DNA of 64,000 bases from the NCBI RefSeq assembly GCF_004522235.1, contig NZ_SDLT01000002.1, forward strand, positions 62,001-126,000. Reading direction: 5' to 3'. The notes below the pieces were generated by a model that saw nothing but the letters and a program-made list of their open reading frames with translations, had not been told where the DNA came from and searched no databases. The translations under genes were made by a program, and so were the position numbers. Of the stretch, positions 42,566-50,922 are shown piece by piece; positions within the stretch are counted from its first letter, which is position 1, and each line of letters begins with the position of its first letter. This DNA comes from Amycolatopsis nivea. GTDB lineage: Bacteria; Actinomycetota; Actinomycetes; Mycobacteriales; Pseudonocardiaceae.

Positions 42566-43506
42566 CCGGCCAGCCGATTCTCGTCGAGGTCGTCCGGAAC
42601 GGTTTCGTCGAGAGCGTTCACCACGGATGTCTCGTCGTCACCGCGCCCGACGGCACCGTCCGGTTCTCCGCGGGCGACGTGACCAGCCCGTTCTTCCCCC
42701 GGTCGGCGAACAAGCCACTGCAGGGCGTCGGGATGCTCCGCGCCGGTCTCGGCTACGACGGCGCGGACCTGGCGCTGGGCTGCGCCTCGCATTCCGGCGA
42801 AACCGGACATGTCGAGCGCGTCGCCGCGATGCTGTCCGGCGCCGGGCTCGATCCGGCGGCGCTGGCCTGCCCGGCCGAGCTGCCGATCGGCGAGGACGCC
42901 CGGCGCGCGGCCGACGAGCCGCGGAAGATCACCATGAACTGCTCCGGCAAGCACGCCGCGATGCTCGCCACCTGCGTCGCGAACGGCTGGCCGACCGAGG
43001 GCTACCAGCTGCCGGACCATCCGTTGCAGGTCCAGCTCGCGAAGACGGTCGAGGAGCTGACCGGCGAAGCCATCGCCGCGGTCGGCGTCGACGGCTGCAG
43101 CGCGCCGCTGTTCGCGTTCTCGCCGACCGGCCTCGCGCGGTCGTTCGGCCGGCTCGCGCAGGCCGAACCGGGTACCGACGAACGCCGAGTCGCGGACGCG
43201 ATGCGTGCGCACCCGTGGCTGGTCGCGGGCACCGGGCGGGAGGACACCCGGCTGATGCAGGCCGTGCCTGGGCTGCTGTCGAAGAGCGGCGCGGAAGGTG
43301 TCCTGGCGTTCACGCTGGGCGACGGCACCGCGTGCGCGATCAAGATCGCGGACGGCAACAAGCGGGCGTTGGCGCCGCTGGCCATGGCCGTGCTCGCGCG
43401 CCTGGGCATCGAGACTCCGGACGAGCTGTCCGATCTGGCTCACCCGCCGGTGCTCGGCGGCGGCACACCTCAGGGCGAGCTGCGGGTCAGTTGGAGTGTT
43501 CCTTAG
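42562..43506 (+). CDS. L-asparaginase II family protein (thermolabile, Rhizobium etli AnsA type)
   Basis: A 314-residue protein of the asparaginase_II family, unrelated to E. coli AnsB. It begins ILVEVVRNGFVESVHHG and has FFPRSANKPLQGVGMLRAG with the catalytic Ser-x-x-Lys near residues 47-51, CASHSGE near 72-78 and MNCSGKHAAML near 124-134 with conserved cysteine and lysine. It should release ammonia from asparagine. It is coupled to rsiG by ATGA; the functional reason is unclear. Its end overlaps the convergent hypothetical gene by 20 bp. Confidence 0.88.
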   Translation: MTGQPILVEVVRNGFVESVHHGCLVVTAPDGTVRFSAGDVTSPFFPRSANKPLQGVGMLRAGLGYDGADLALGCASHSGETGHVERVAAMLSGAGLDPAALACPAELPIGEDARRAADEPRKITMNCSGKHAAMLATCVANGWPTEGYQLPDHPLQVQLAKTVEELTGEAIAAVGVDGCSAPLFAFSPTGLARSFGRLAQAEPGTDERRVADAMRAHPWLVAGTGREDTRLMQAVPGLLSKSGAEGVLAFTLGDGTACAIKIADGNKRALAPLAMAVLARLGIETPDELSDLAHPPVLGGGTPQGELRVSWSVP

Positions 43507-44383
43507 CCGCGAGGTCGCCCCAGAACTCGCGCAGCTGCGAAAACAGCTCGGCCAGCTCCTCGACGTTCCCGGTGCGCAGCGCGTCGAGGATGTCGTGGAC
43601 CTCCTCCGCGGTGGAGTCGGCGTCGAGCAGCGAGTCGGCGAACAGTTGCACGAGACCGCCGTAGTCCAGTTCGACGACCGAGTCCGGGTCGAAGCTCTCC
43701 AGCCACTGCCGGGTCTGCGACAGCACCCGGCCGGGGCCGGAGTCGCCGAAGGTCGTCTCGATCAGCTCGCCCGCCTCGGACGCCCGGCGGAGCGCGGCGG
43801 ACATCGGGGTGCGCCAGGACGCCTCCCGCACCGGGTCGTCCGGGCCGCTGCCGAGCACGAGCTTGCGTTCGTCCGGATCGACCAGCGAGAACCAGGGCAG
43901 CGGGACGGTCCAGGTGGTGGTGAGGGTGTGCGCGGCGGTGGCGGTGAGGTCGGTCATCGCGGCCTTGGTCTGCGCGCGGGCCTTGTCCGCGGTGACGCAG
44001 CCCGCGTCGAGGACCGCGATCCGCAACGCGGGCTCGGCGTCGGCGAGGAAGGTGCTCAACGCCGCGGCGGAGCGGGCGCGCAGTTCGAGCGGGCACGCGA
44101 ACGGGCCCTCGGCGGTGTGGCCGGCGGGGACGTCGGCCGGGTCGAGCACGAGCACGTCGGTGACGAGGCTCGGCGCGGGCCGTCCGTCGCGCAGCTGCGC
44201 GGGCAGCAGCCGAACCGGCGCGGCCGCCTGTGACTTGAGCCACATCCGCTGTTCGCGTTCGCCGATCCCGATCCGGCTGAGCCCGCCTGCGGAAACGGCC
44301 TCGACCAGCTGTTGCGCGGGGGGATCGCCCAGCGCGCGCAGAGGTTCGTACACCCGCAGATAGGCCACGAAGGGTCGGAGCAC
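43487..44383 (-). CDS. Conserved actinobacterial hypothetical protein
   Basis: A 298-residue protein from GTG 44383, where protein-like sequence begins (VLRPFVAYLRVYEPLRALGD). It has no signal or membrane helix and no domain I recognise. It is rich in Ala/Leu/Asp and ends in an acidic helical part (ADSLLDADSTAEEVHDILDA). The frame has good codon bias throughout and overlaps the asparaginase 3' end by 20 bp on the opposite strand. It is divergent from DUF3073. The start is uncertain because no ribosome site is strong. Confidence 0.72.
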   Translation of the reverse strand: MLRPFVAYLRVYEPLRALGDPPAQQLVEAVSAGGLSRIGIGEREQRMWLKSQAAAPVRLLPAQLRDGRPAPSLVTDVLVLDPADVPAGHTAEGPFACPLELRARSAAALSTFLADAEPALRIAVLDAGCVTADKARAQTKAAMTDLTATAAHTLTTTWTVPLPWFSLVDPDERKLVLGSGPDDPVREASWRTPMSAALRRASEAGELIETTFGDSGPGRVLSQTRQWLESFDPDSVVELDYGGLVQLFADSLLDADSTAEEVHDILDALRTGNVEELAELFSQLREFWGDLAAKEHSN

Positions 44384-44590
44384 CCGAGCATCGTGGCACG
44401 CCGACCAGCACCGATCGGCATCGACGTGCCGGTAACCGGCGTCCGGCGGACACTGTCGCGACGAGCACACCGTGCCACGTCGCATCCAACCCCCGGGACA
44501 CGGTACGGTGTCAGCAGGAAAGAACTGTCGAGACGATGCGGGGCCGCCGATTCCCCCGGCCGCCCCGCCCCTGTGCGAGGGGGTCGAGCC

Positions 44591-44773
44591 ATGGGGCGCG
44601 GCCGGGCTAAGGCCAAGCAGACGAAGGTGGCGCGCGAGCTCAAATACAGCTCCCACGAAACCGACTTCGATGCTTTGCAGCGCGAGCTGTCGAGTAGTTC
44701 CTCGGACAACCACGAGGACGACAAGCGGTACGAGGACCCGTACGACGACGGGTACGACGAGTACCGCCGTTGA
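44591..44773 (+). CDS. DUF3073 small basic/acidic protein
   Basis: A 60-residue protein, MGRGRAKAKQTKVARELKY then a serine cluster and an acidic tyrosine-rich tail (YEDPYDDGYDEYRR). The basic head, SSSS and acidic tail are characteristic of DUF3073, conserved across actinobacteria next to purM/purF or ygfZ (Rv0810c by memory). Function unknown; the basic head suggests nucleic acid binding. TACGGT about 90 bp upstream could be its -10. A strong terminator follows. Confidence 0.88.
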   Translation: MGRGRAKAKQTKVARELKYSSHETDFDALQRELSSSSSDNHEDDKRYEDPYDDGYDEYRR

Positions 44774-44790
44774 CGCAGGCACACGACACG

Positions 44791-44827
44791 CGAGGGCGGA
44801 ATCGGACCAAGGTCCGAGACGCCCTCG
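44791..44827 (+). terminator. Two-part hairpin terminator after DUF3073
   Basis: CGAGGGCG (44791-44798) pairs with CGCCCTCG (44820-44827), enclosing an inner perfect stem TCGGACC/GGTCCGA (44802-44808 with 44811-44817). Weaker pairing extends the outer stem by several bases on each side. Confidence 0.8.
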
Positions 44828-44883
44828 TGCGTTGTGTGCTGCCCGTTTTCTCGGCACGCCGATGAGGTGAAGGAGTGGGACGG

Positions 44884-45744
44884 GTGAGCGACATCGCACG
44901 AGTAGGTGTGGTCGGGGCCGGGCTCATGGGCTCCGGCATCGCCGAGGTGCACGCCAGGTCCGGGTTGGACGTGCTGGTCACCGAGGTGAACCAGCCGGCC
45001 CTCGACGCGGGCAAGGCGCGCATCGAGAAGTCGCTGCAGCGCGGCGTCCGCAACGGCAAGCTGGCCGCCGAGGACGCCGAGGCGGCGCTCGGGCGGCTGC
45101 GCTTCACCACGGACATCGCCGAGTTCGCCGACCGCGATCTCGTCGTCGAGGCCATCCTGGAACAGGAGCAGGCCAAGGTCGACGTGTTCCGGGCACTGGA
45201 CAAGATCGTCAAGCGCGAGGACGCGGTGTTCGCGTCCAACACGTCGTCGATCCCGATCATGAAGCTCGGCATGGCCACCGGCCGTCCGCAGCAGGTCGTC
45301 GGCATCCACTTCTTCAACCCGGTGCCGGTGCTGCCGCTGGTCGAACTGGTCCCGTCGCTGCTGACCAGTGAGGAGACCGCTCGCCGGGCCGAGGAGCACG
45401 CCACCGGCGCGCTGGGCAAGACGGTGATCCGGTCGCAGGACCGGGCCGGGTTCATCGTGAACTCGCTGCTCGTGCCGTATCTGCTGTCGGCGATCCGGAT
45501 GATCGAATCGGGCTTCGCCTCGGCCGAGGACATCGACCGCGGCATGGAGCTGGGCACGGCGCACCCGATGGGTCCGCTGCGGCTGTCCGACCTGATCGGC
45601 CTCGACACCATCAAGGCCATTGCGGACTCGATGTACGCGGAGTTCAAGGAGCCGCTGTACTCGTCGCCGCCGCTGCTGCTGCGCATGGTCGACGCCGGGC
45701 TGCTCGGCAAGAAAACCGGCCGCGGGTTCTACTCGTACTCCTGA
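44884..45744 (+). CDS. 3-hydroxybutyryl-CoA dehydrogenase
   Basis: A 286-residue NAD(P)-dependent enzyme of the HbdH/FadB family. The Rossmann motif GVVGAGLMGSGIAEVHARSG lies near residues 8-27. FASNTSSIPI near 117-126 and the catalytic histidine in GIHFFNPVPVLPLVE near 138-152 follow, with RAGFIVNSLLVPYL before the helical C-terminal domain. It oxidises 3-hydroxybutyryl-CoA or a similar acyl-CoA in beta-oxidation or polyhydroxybutyrate/ethylmalonyl pathways. The start GTG 44884 is set by AAGGAG 8 nt upstream, not by GTG 44875. Confidence 0.93.
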   Translation: MSDIARVGVVGAGLMGSGIAEVHARSGLDVLVTEVNQPALDAGKARIEKSLQRGVRNGKLAAEDAEAALGRLRFTTDIAEFADRDLVVEAILEQEQAKVDVFRALDKIVKREDAVFASNTSSIPIMKLGMATGRPQQVVGIHFFNPVPVLPLVELVPSLLTSEETARRAEEHATGALGKTVIRSQDRAGFIVNSLLVPYLLSAIRMIESGFASAEDIDRGMELGTAHPMGPLRLSDLIGLDTIKAIADSMYAEFKEPLYSSPPLLLRMVDAGLLGKKTGRGFYSYS

Positions 45745-45812
45745 CTTTAGTTGCGGGCCTGATCACCTTTTCCCCGCTGTGCGCGGCCGGGCGGATCGCT
45801 TGACTGTGCGGC

Positions 45813-46646
45813 ATGACTTCGACGTTCGTCTTCGCCGCCGGTGCCAACGGCGTGTCCGCCGCGCCGCCGGAACTCGTGCTGCGCGGGTATCGCGGGGTGG
45901 GGGTGCCGCAGCCCGAACAGCAGTTCCGGCTGTCGTACCAGGCACCGCAGGATCTCGGCGCGTTCGCCACCGAACCGTCGGCGCTGGTCGGCCTGACCGT
46001 GGCCGACCAGGTCGCGACCACTGTGGACGTCGTCCGCCGGGCCGCGAAGCTGGGTCCGGTCGTGCTGGTCGGGTCGAGCATCGGTGGTGCGCTGGTCACG
46101 CTCGTCGCCGAAGAGGTTCCGGAGCTGGTGTCGGCGCTGGTCTACGACGCCGCGTTCTGCTGCGTCGAACTGCCGACGCCGGAGGAATACCTGGCCACGC
46201 CTGAAGCCGCGACGTCGCAGATCGGGGCGATGCTCGGGTTCATCGCAGCCGACCCGGCGGTGATCGGCGCGATGCGCTTCAACTGGCGGTCTTCCGCGGC
46301 GGAGGCATTGACGGCGGCGAAGGCAGCGCTCTGCGCGGACGCCACCGACGGTGAGTTCTACGCCCTGCTCAACGCGATGGCTCCGGACGACATCATCGGC
46401 CGCGGCGCCACCGACTCGCGCGGCACGCCGGAGCGGTGGGGGCGCGTTCCGCGGCTTTACGTCCGGCACCTCCAAGACCACCTGGTGCCGCTCGCCCTCC
46501 AGGACCGGATGATCACCGAGGCCGACGCGCGCACTCCCGGCAATCAGTTCGAGGTCCACGACATCGACACCTCGCACTTCCCGAACGCGGCCGGGATGGC
46601 TCAGCTCGTCGAGGTCCTGGACAAGGTCGGCCAGCGGCTCAGCTGA
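45813..46646 (+). CDS. Alpha/beta hydrolase
   Basis: A 277-residue serine hydrolase. The start TFVFAAGANGVSAAPPELVL has the small-residue oxyanion region, the nucleophile elbow is VGSSIGGAL near residue 88-96, the acid is probably the aspartate in RHLQDHLVPL near 226, and the histidine is in DTSHFPNAAG near 253-262. The layout resembles the MES/EstC-type esterases acting on small esters. Substrate unknown. It has a 67-bp gap after the dehydrogenase, and overlaps the convergent EcfS gene by 8 bp. Confidence 0.8.
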   Translation: MTSTFVFAAGANGVSAAPPELVLRGYRGVGVPQPEQQFRLSYQAPQDLGAFATEPSALVGLTVADQVATTVDVVRRAAKLGPVVLVGSSIGGALVTLVAEEVPELVSALVYDAAFCCVELPTPEEYLATPEAATSQIGAMLGFIAADPAVIGAMRFNWRSSAAEALTAAKAALCADATDGEFYALLNAMAPDDIIGRGATDSRGTPERWGRVPRLYVRHLQDHLVPLALQDRMITEADARTPGNQFEVHDIDTSHFPNAAGMAQLVEVLDKVGQRLS

Positions 46647-47424
46647 ACGCCGCTCGTCGTGCGGCCCGGCGCAGCACGGTCAGGATCGCCGGGCCCAGCA
46701 CGAGGATCGCGACCAGGTTCGTGAGCGCGCGGCCGGTGTCCCAGCCCAACGTGGACGTCAGCACGGTGAACACCAGGAACCGGTGCAGGTTCTCGCCGAG
46801 CGGTCCGCCCGGGACGAAGTCCAGCGCGGTGTGGCTCGCCAGGAACGGCCAGGTGAACAGGCTCATCGCGAGGCCGTAGAAGTACGCGGCGACCACTCCG
46901 TAGAGCGCCAGCAGCGCGATCTCCCACCGGCCCTTCACCCGGCGCGGCAGCAGCCCCGCACCCAGCCCGACCAGCGACGACGCCAGCATCTGGAACGGCA
47001 GCCACGGCCCGACGCCGCCGGTGAGCAGCGCGGACGCGAACAGCGACGTCGAACCGAGGACGAATCCGAAGCCCGGCCCGAAGACTCGCCCGGCCAGCAC
47101 GAGCAGGAAGAAGACCAGCTCGATTCCGCCGGTGCCCGCGCCGAGCGGACGCAGCGCGGCGTTCACCGCGGACAGCACGCCGAGCAGCGCGAGCGCCTTC
47201 GCGTCGAGTCCGCCGCTGGACAGTTCCGCCAGCACGATCAGGATCAGCACTGGCAGCGTCACGAGGAAGACGAACGGCGCGTCGGTCACGTGCGCGGAGG
47301 TGCCGACGGTGCTGCGGGCCAGCAGCGGCCAGCAGAACATCGCCAGTCCGACCACGACGGCCGCCGTCAGCACCAGCGCCGTGCGGTGCCGGATGCGGAC
47401 GGCTGGGCCCAGGAAATCGGTCAC
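46639..47424 (-). CDS. ECF transporter substrate-specificity (S) component
   Basis: A 261-residue membrane protein with about six to seven helices (LVLTAAVVVGLAMFCWPLL; APFVFLVTLPVLILIVLAEL; LALLGVLSAVNAALRPLGAG; IELVFFLLVLAGRVFGPGFG; LASSLVGLGAGLLPRRVKG). GPGFGFVLGSTSLFASALLTGGVGPWLPFQM resembles the CbrT/HtsT-like S subunits. Start GTG 47424 overlaps the ATPase stop by 4 nt. The operon is led by a cobalamin riboswitch, so the ligand is probably cobalamin, a corrinoid precursor or cobalt. Confidence 0.85.
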   Translation of the reverse strand: MTDFLGPAVRIRHRTALVLTAAVVVGLAMFCWPLLARSTVGTSAHVTDAPFVFLVTLPVLILIVLAELSSGGLDAKALALLGVLSAVNAALRPLGAGTGGIELVFFLLVLAGRVFGPGFGFVLGSTSLFASALLTGGVGPWLPFQMLASSLVGLGAGLLPRRVKGRWEIALLALYGVVAAYFYGLAMSLFTWPFLASHTALDFVPGGPLGENLHRFLVFTVLTSTLGWDTGRALTNLVAILVLGPAILTVLRRAARRAAFS

Positions 47425-49019
47425 GCCAGCGCCTTCGCCACCGCGTCCACGGTCAGCCACGGCTCCGGCGCGAGGATCTTCGCCACCTGTGGAGCGAAGG
47501 CGGGCGAGGCCACGACGACGTCCGCGGTAGGGCCGTCGGCGACCACTTCGCCCTCGGCGAGGACAACGACGCGGTGCGCGGCGGAGGCGACGAACTCGAC
47601 GTCGTGGGTGGCCAGCAGCACCGCGTGCCCCTCGGCGGCCAGGTCGGCGAGGATGGTCGCGAAGTGGCGTTTCGCCGGGTAGTCCAGGCCGCGGGTCGGC
47701 TCGTCCAGCAGCACGACCGGCGGGGCGGCGGCGAGCTGGACGGCCAGGACCAGGGCGAGTCGCTGCCCCTCGGAGAGGTCGCGCGGGTTGGTGTCGTCTT
47801 CGATGCCCGGAACGAGACGGTCGAGGAGCTTCCGGGCGGTGCCCGCGGTGACCTCCGATTCGACGTCAGCCTGGCGGCATTCCGCTTCGACCGAATCGAG
47901 ATACAACAGGTCAGACGGGGTTTGCGGGACCAGCCCGACGCGTGTGCGGGCGGCCCGCGACCGCAGCGTCTTCGGGTCCGCGCCGAGGACGTCGACCGTG
48001 CCGTCGGAGCGGGGTCCGCTGCCCTGCAACGCCCACAGCAGCGAGGACTTGCCGGAGCCGTTCCGGCCCATCAGCGCGACGACCTCGCCGCGGTCCAGCC
48101 GCAGGTCAACGCCCCGCACCGCGTTCACGTTGCCGTACCGAACCCGCACGCCCCGCGCGGTGAGGATCGCTTCGCCAGAGCTTTGTGCCGCCGCAGCAGG
48201 GCGACGCTCGGCCAGGCGTTCCCTCAGCGGGCGGGCGAGCCGTCGGGCGTCGCGGACCGAAAGCGGCAGCGGCGACCAGCCCGCGAGCCGGCCCAGTTCG
48301 ACGATCGGCGGCGCGACATCGGTCTCGGCGAACACCTCCGCGGGCTGACCGGACACGACGGTGCCGTCGCCGGGCAGGTAGAGCAGACGGTCGGCGTACT
48401 GCGCGACGCGTTCCATCCGGTGCTCGGCGACGACGACCGTCGTGCCCAGGTCGTGCACCAGACGCGTGATCGCGGCCAGGACTTCCTCGGCCGCGGTCGG
48501 GTCGAGCGCTGACGTCGGTTCGTCCAGCACCAGCACGCTCGGATGCGCCGTGAGCACCGCGCCGATCGCGACGCGTTGTTGCTGCCCGCCGGAGAGCGTC
48601 CGAAGTGGACGGTCGCGGAGTTCGGCGATGCCCAGCAGATCAAGGGTTTCCTCGACGCGTTTGCGCATCACGTCCGGCGCGACGGCGAGCTGCTCCATCG
48701 CGTACGCGAGTTCTTCCTCGACGGTGTCGGTGACGAAGCCGGCCAGCGGATCCTGTCCGACCACGCCGACGACCGACGCCAGTTCGCGCGGCGGATGCGT
48801 CGCGGTGTCGAGCCCGCCGACCTTGACCCGGCCGGCCAGCGTGCCGCCGGTGAAATGCGGGACCAAGCCGTTGATCGCACCGAGCAAGGTCGACTTGCCG
48901 ACCCCGGTACGGCCGGCGACGAGGCAGAGTTCGCCCTCCTCGATCGTGAGGTCGACGTCCCGGAGCACCGGCCGGTCCGCCCCGTCGTACGTGACGCTGA
49001 CGTGCGAAAACTCGATCAT
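47421..49019 (-). CDS. ECF transporter double ATPase (EcfA-EcfA' fusion)
   Basis: A 532-residue protein with two ABC domains in one chain. Domain 1 (residues ~1-230): Walker A GRTGVGKST, signature LSGGQQQR, Walker B LVLDEPTSALD, H-loop AEHRMERV. Domain 2 (~295-525): Walker A GRNGSGKSS, signature LSEGQRLAL, Walker B VLLDEPTRGLD, H-loop ATHDVEF. Fused EcfA pairs are common in actinobacteria. ATG 49019 overlaps the EcfT stop by 4 nt, and its own stop overlaps EcfS, so T-A-S is one coupled operon. Confidence 0.93.
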   Translation of the reverse strand: MIEFSHVSVTYDGADRPVLRDVDLTIEEGELCLVAGRTGVGKSTLLGAINGLVPHFTGGTLAGRVKVGGLDTATHPPRELASVVGVVGQDPLAGFVTDTVEEELAYAMEQLAVAPDVMRKRVEETLDLLGIAELRDRPLRTLSGGQQQRVAIGAVLTAHPSVLVLDEPTSALDPTAAEEVLAAITRLVHDLGTTVVVAEHRMERVAQYADRLLYLPGDGTVVSGQPAEVFAETDVAPPIVELGRLAGWSPLPLSVRDARRLARPLRERLAERRPAAAAQSSGEAILTARGVRVRYGNVNAVRGVDLRLDRGEVVALMGRNGSGKSSLLWALQGSGPRSDGTVDVLGADPKTLRSRAARTRVGLVPQTPSDLLYLDSVEAECRQADVESEVTAGTARKLLDRLVPGIEDDTNPRDLSEGQRLALVLAVQLAAAPPVVLLDEPTRGLDYPAKRHFATILADLAAEGHAVLLATHDVEFVASAAHRVVVLAEGEVVADGPTADVVVASPAFAPQVAKILAPEPWLTVDAVAKALA

Positions 49020-50095
49020 CGGGCGACCTCCGACACCAGCGCCGGACGCGGCGCGAACCAAGCGGGCAGCACACTGATCAGCACCGCGACGGCCGGCAGC
49101 AGCGGCAGCTCCGGCCAGGTCAGCGGGCTGGCCGGGGTGGTGAGCGAAACCGGGTCGGCGAGCAGCACGAGCACCGCGGTCGCGACGCCGCACAGCGCGA
49201 CCAGCGTTTCCGGCAGCCGCCACGGATCGGGCCGGTAGGTCGTGCGGCGGATCTGCCGTCCGCCGAGGACGAATCCGGCGGCGGCCAGCACCAGCCCGGC
49301 GATGAGCATCGGCACGCCAAGCCACGACGCGGACCCGTCGAGCACGCCGTAAACCCCGACCGCGACGCCGACCAAACCGGCCAGCACGCAGGTCGCGATC
49401 AGCATCCGGACGCGCGGGGAGAGGTAGCCGCGCCGCCCGTAGCCGCGGGAATCCATGGCCGCCGCGAGTTGCAGCGACCGGTCCATGGCGTCGGCGAGCA
49501 CCGGCACGAAAATCCCCTTCACGAACCGGAAGCCACGCGTCTTCCCGGAGCGCAGCCGCCGCGCCCGACGCACCCGCTGCACGCTCTCGACCAGCTGCGG
49601 GGCCACCGACAGCGCGACGGTCACCGCCGTCCCCACCTCATACAGCGCCCCGGGTACCGCCTTGAGCAGGCGTTTCGGGTTCGCCAGCGCGTTCGCGGCT
49701 CCGACGCAGAGCACGATCGTCGCCAGCCGGAGCCCGTCGTAAAGCCCGCCGAGCAGCTCCTCGGCCGAGGTGGGGCCGAGGAGCTGAATGCCGGCCGCGG
49801 CGCTCGGCAACGGGATGGTCGGCAGCGTGAACAGGATGTGGCCGCCGTCCTCGCCGCCGATCAGGATCCGGAACAGCACGCGCGATGCCAGGATCACCGC
49901 GGCGATCCAGGCGTACATCCGGAACGCCAGCGCCCACGGCGCGTCGCCGCGGCGGAGCACCACGACGAACCCGGCCACCGCGATCACCAGAGCGAGCAGC
50001 ACCGGGTTCGTGGTCCGGCTCGCGGCGACGGCGAGCGCGAGCGCCCACACCCACCACGCGCCGGGATGGAGCGCTCGCGGACTACTGCCCAGCAC
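49016..50095 (-). CDS. ECF transporter transmembrane (T) component, EcfT/CbiQ type
   Basis: A 359-residue membrane protein. The first half holds four to five helices (LLALVIAVAGFVVVL; YAWIAAVILASRVLF). The cytoplasmic coupling region RRARRLRSGKTRGFRFVKGI, then SLQLAAAMDSRGYGRRGY, contains the Ala-Arg-Gly-type motifs that bind the ATPases. Three further helices follow. Start GTG 50095 overlaps the end of the secreted-protein gene by 14 nt, so it is part of the riboswitch-led operon. Confidence 0.9.
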   Translation of the reverse strand: MLGSSPRALHPGAWWVWALALAVAASRTTNPVLLALVIAVAGFVVVLRRGDAPWALAFRMYAWIAAVILASRVLFRILIGGEDGGHILFTLPTIPLPSAAAGIQLLGPTSAEELLGGLYDGLRLATIVLCVGAANALANPKRLLKAVPGALYEVGTAVTVALSVAPQLVESVQRVRRARRLRSGKTRGFRFVKGIFVPVLADAMDRSLQLAAAMDSRGYGRRGYLSPRVRMLIATCVLAGLVGVAVGVYGVLDGSASWLGVPMLIAGLVLAAAGFVLGGRQIRRTTYRPDPWRLPETLVALCGVATAVLVLLADPVSLTTPASPLTWPELPLLPAVAVLISVLPAWFAPRPALVSEVAR

Positions 50096-50732
50096 GCCTG
50101 CGGCGCACCGCGACGACCGTCCCGGCGGCCACGAGCAGCACGACGACCACGATGCCGATCACCAGTCCCCACGGGAACCCGCTGTCCGAAGTGGACGCCG
50201 GAGCCTGCGCGGGCGCATTGGACTTGCGCACCGGTTCGGTGCGCGGCGGCGGATACTCGGTGTAGGACTTGCCGATCGCGAACGACCAGCCCTCGAATGC
50301 TCCGGCGGGCGGCTTCCAGCTCTGCGCGCCGACCTGCGCCGACTGCCATTTGCCGCCGTTGGTAGCGGTCCAGAAGCTCCACGACGCCTTCTCCGGCGGC
50401 ATGCCGGTGCAGGTCTGATCCGCGGGCTTGCTCTCGATCTTGCACATCACGGCCAGGCCGTACTTGCCCGCGCCGGTGAGTTCGAAGCCGGCGTTTTGCA
50501 GTGCGGTGACGCCGTTTTCCTGCTTGCCCGGCGCGCACCGGATGAGGGTTTCCCCGCCAAGCCCCTGGAAATCGACGATCACCGTGACGCCGTTGTCGTC
50601 CTGGCAGTAGCCGTCGGTGCCCTTGCCGGGTGTGGTGGCCGAGGCGGAAGAAGCACCGCCGAGACCGGTAGCGACGAGAAGAGCGCAGCCGGCGAGGACT
50701 CGCCCCCAGTGCCGCGCGTGCACGAACCGCAT
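50082..50732 (-). CDS. Secreted, C-terminally anchored protein of the SCO2322-like family (ECF operon)
   Basis: A 216-residue protein. Signal peptide at residues ~1-33 (ALLVATGLGGASSASA), an extracytoplasmic domain with conserved cysteines (GYCQDDNGVTVIVDFQGLGG; LIRCAPGK; MCKIESK; TCTGMPP) and a W/Y-rich part (ASWSFWTATNGGKWQ), then a Pro/Ala linker, one membrane helix (GLVIGIVVVVLLVAAGTVVAV) and a basic tail. It resembles the domain family placed next to ECF transporters and cobalamin riboswitches in actinobacteria, perhaps an extracellular corrinoid-capturing protein (inference). ATG 50732 is used; ATG 50750, closer to the riboswitch, is in frame. Confidence 0.78.
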   Translation of the reverse strand: MRFVHARHWGRVLAGCALLVATGLGGASSASATTPGKGTDGYCQDDNGVTVIVDFQGLGGETLIRCAPGKQENGVTALQNAGFELTGAGKYGLAVMCKIESKPADQTCTGMPPEKASWSFWTATNGGKWQSAQVGAQSWKPPAGAFEGWSFAIGKSYTEYPPPRTEPVRKSNAPAQAPASTSDSGFPWGLVIGIVVVVLLVAAGTVVAVRRRRAGQ

Positions 50733-50759
50733 GTCAGATGTACCTCGCATCGATCGGAC

Positions 50760-50875
50760 CACGACGGGCGATCCGGCTCGCGGTCCCTCGCGGGGCCGCT
50801 CACGGTTGCGGGCCAGCGCCGGATTCTCACCGGCTTCCCCCGTTCGTGGCGAAGAACTTGTCGACGTTAACGCAC
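50760..50875 (-). ncRNA. Cobalamin riboswitch controlling the ECF transporter operon
   Basis: On the minus strand the B12-box core is clear: AAGCCGGTGAGAATCCGGC, then GCTGGCCCGCAACCGT (50836-50802), followed by a GC-rich arm and the conserved 3' element GAGCCGGATCGCCCGTC (50779-50763). The aptamer ends about 13-30 nt before the first start codon, which fits translational control by hiding the ribosome site. Boundaries at the 5' end are approximate. Confidence 0.88.
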
Positions 50876-50909
50876 CGCAGGCCGCGCTGGAAGCGACCGC
50901 GGACACACC

Positions 50910-50915
50910 TACACT
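50910..50915 (+). promoter_or_regulatory. -10 hexamer TACACT at leaderless distance
   Basis: TACACT lies 7 nt before GTG 50923 and matches the actinobacterial TANNNT rule. It implies a transcript starting at the oxidoreductase start codon. Confidence 0.5.
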
Positions 50916-50922
50916 TCCGGGC

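Noticed and set aside
50617..50922. An N-terminal extension of the oxidoreductase
   Set aside because: It would run antisense through the secreted-protein gene and the riboswitch; the Rossmann fold starts right after GTG 50923.
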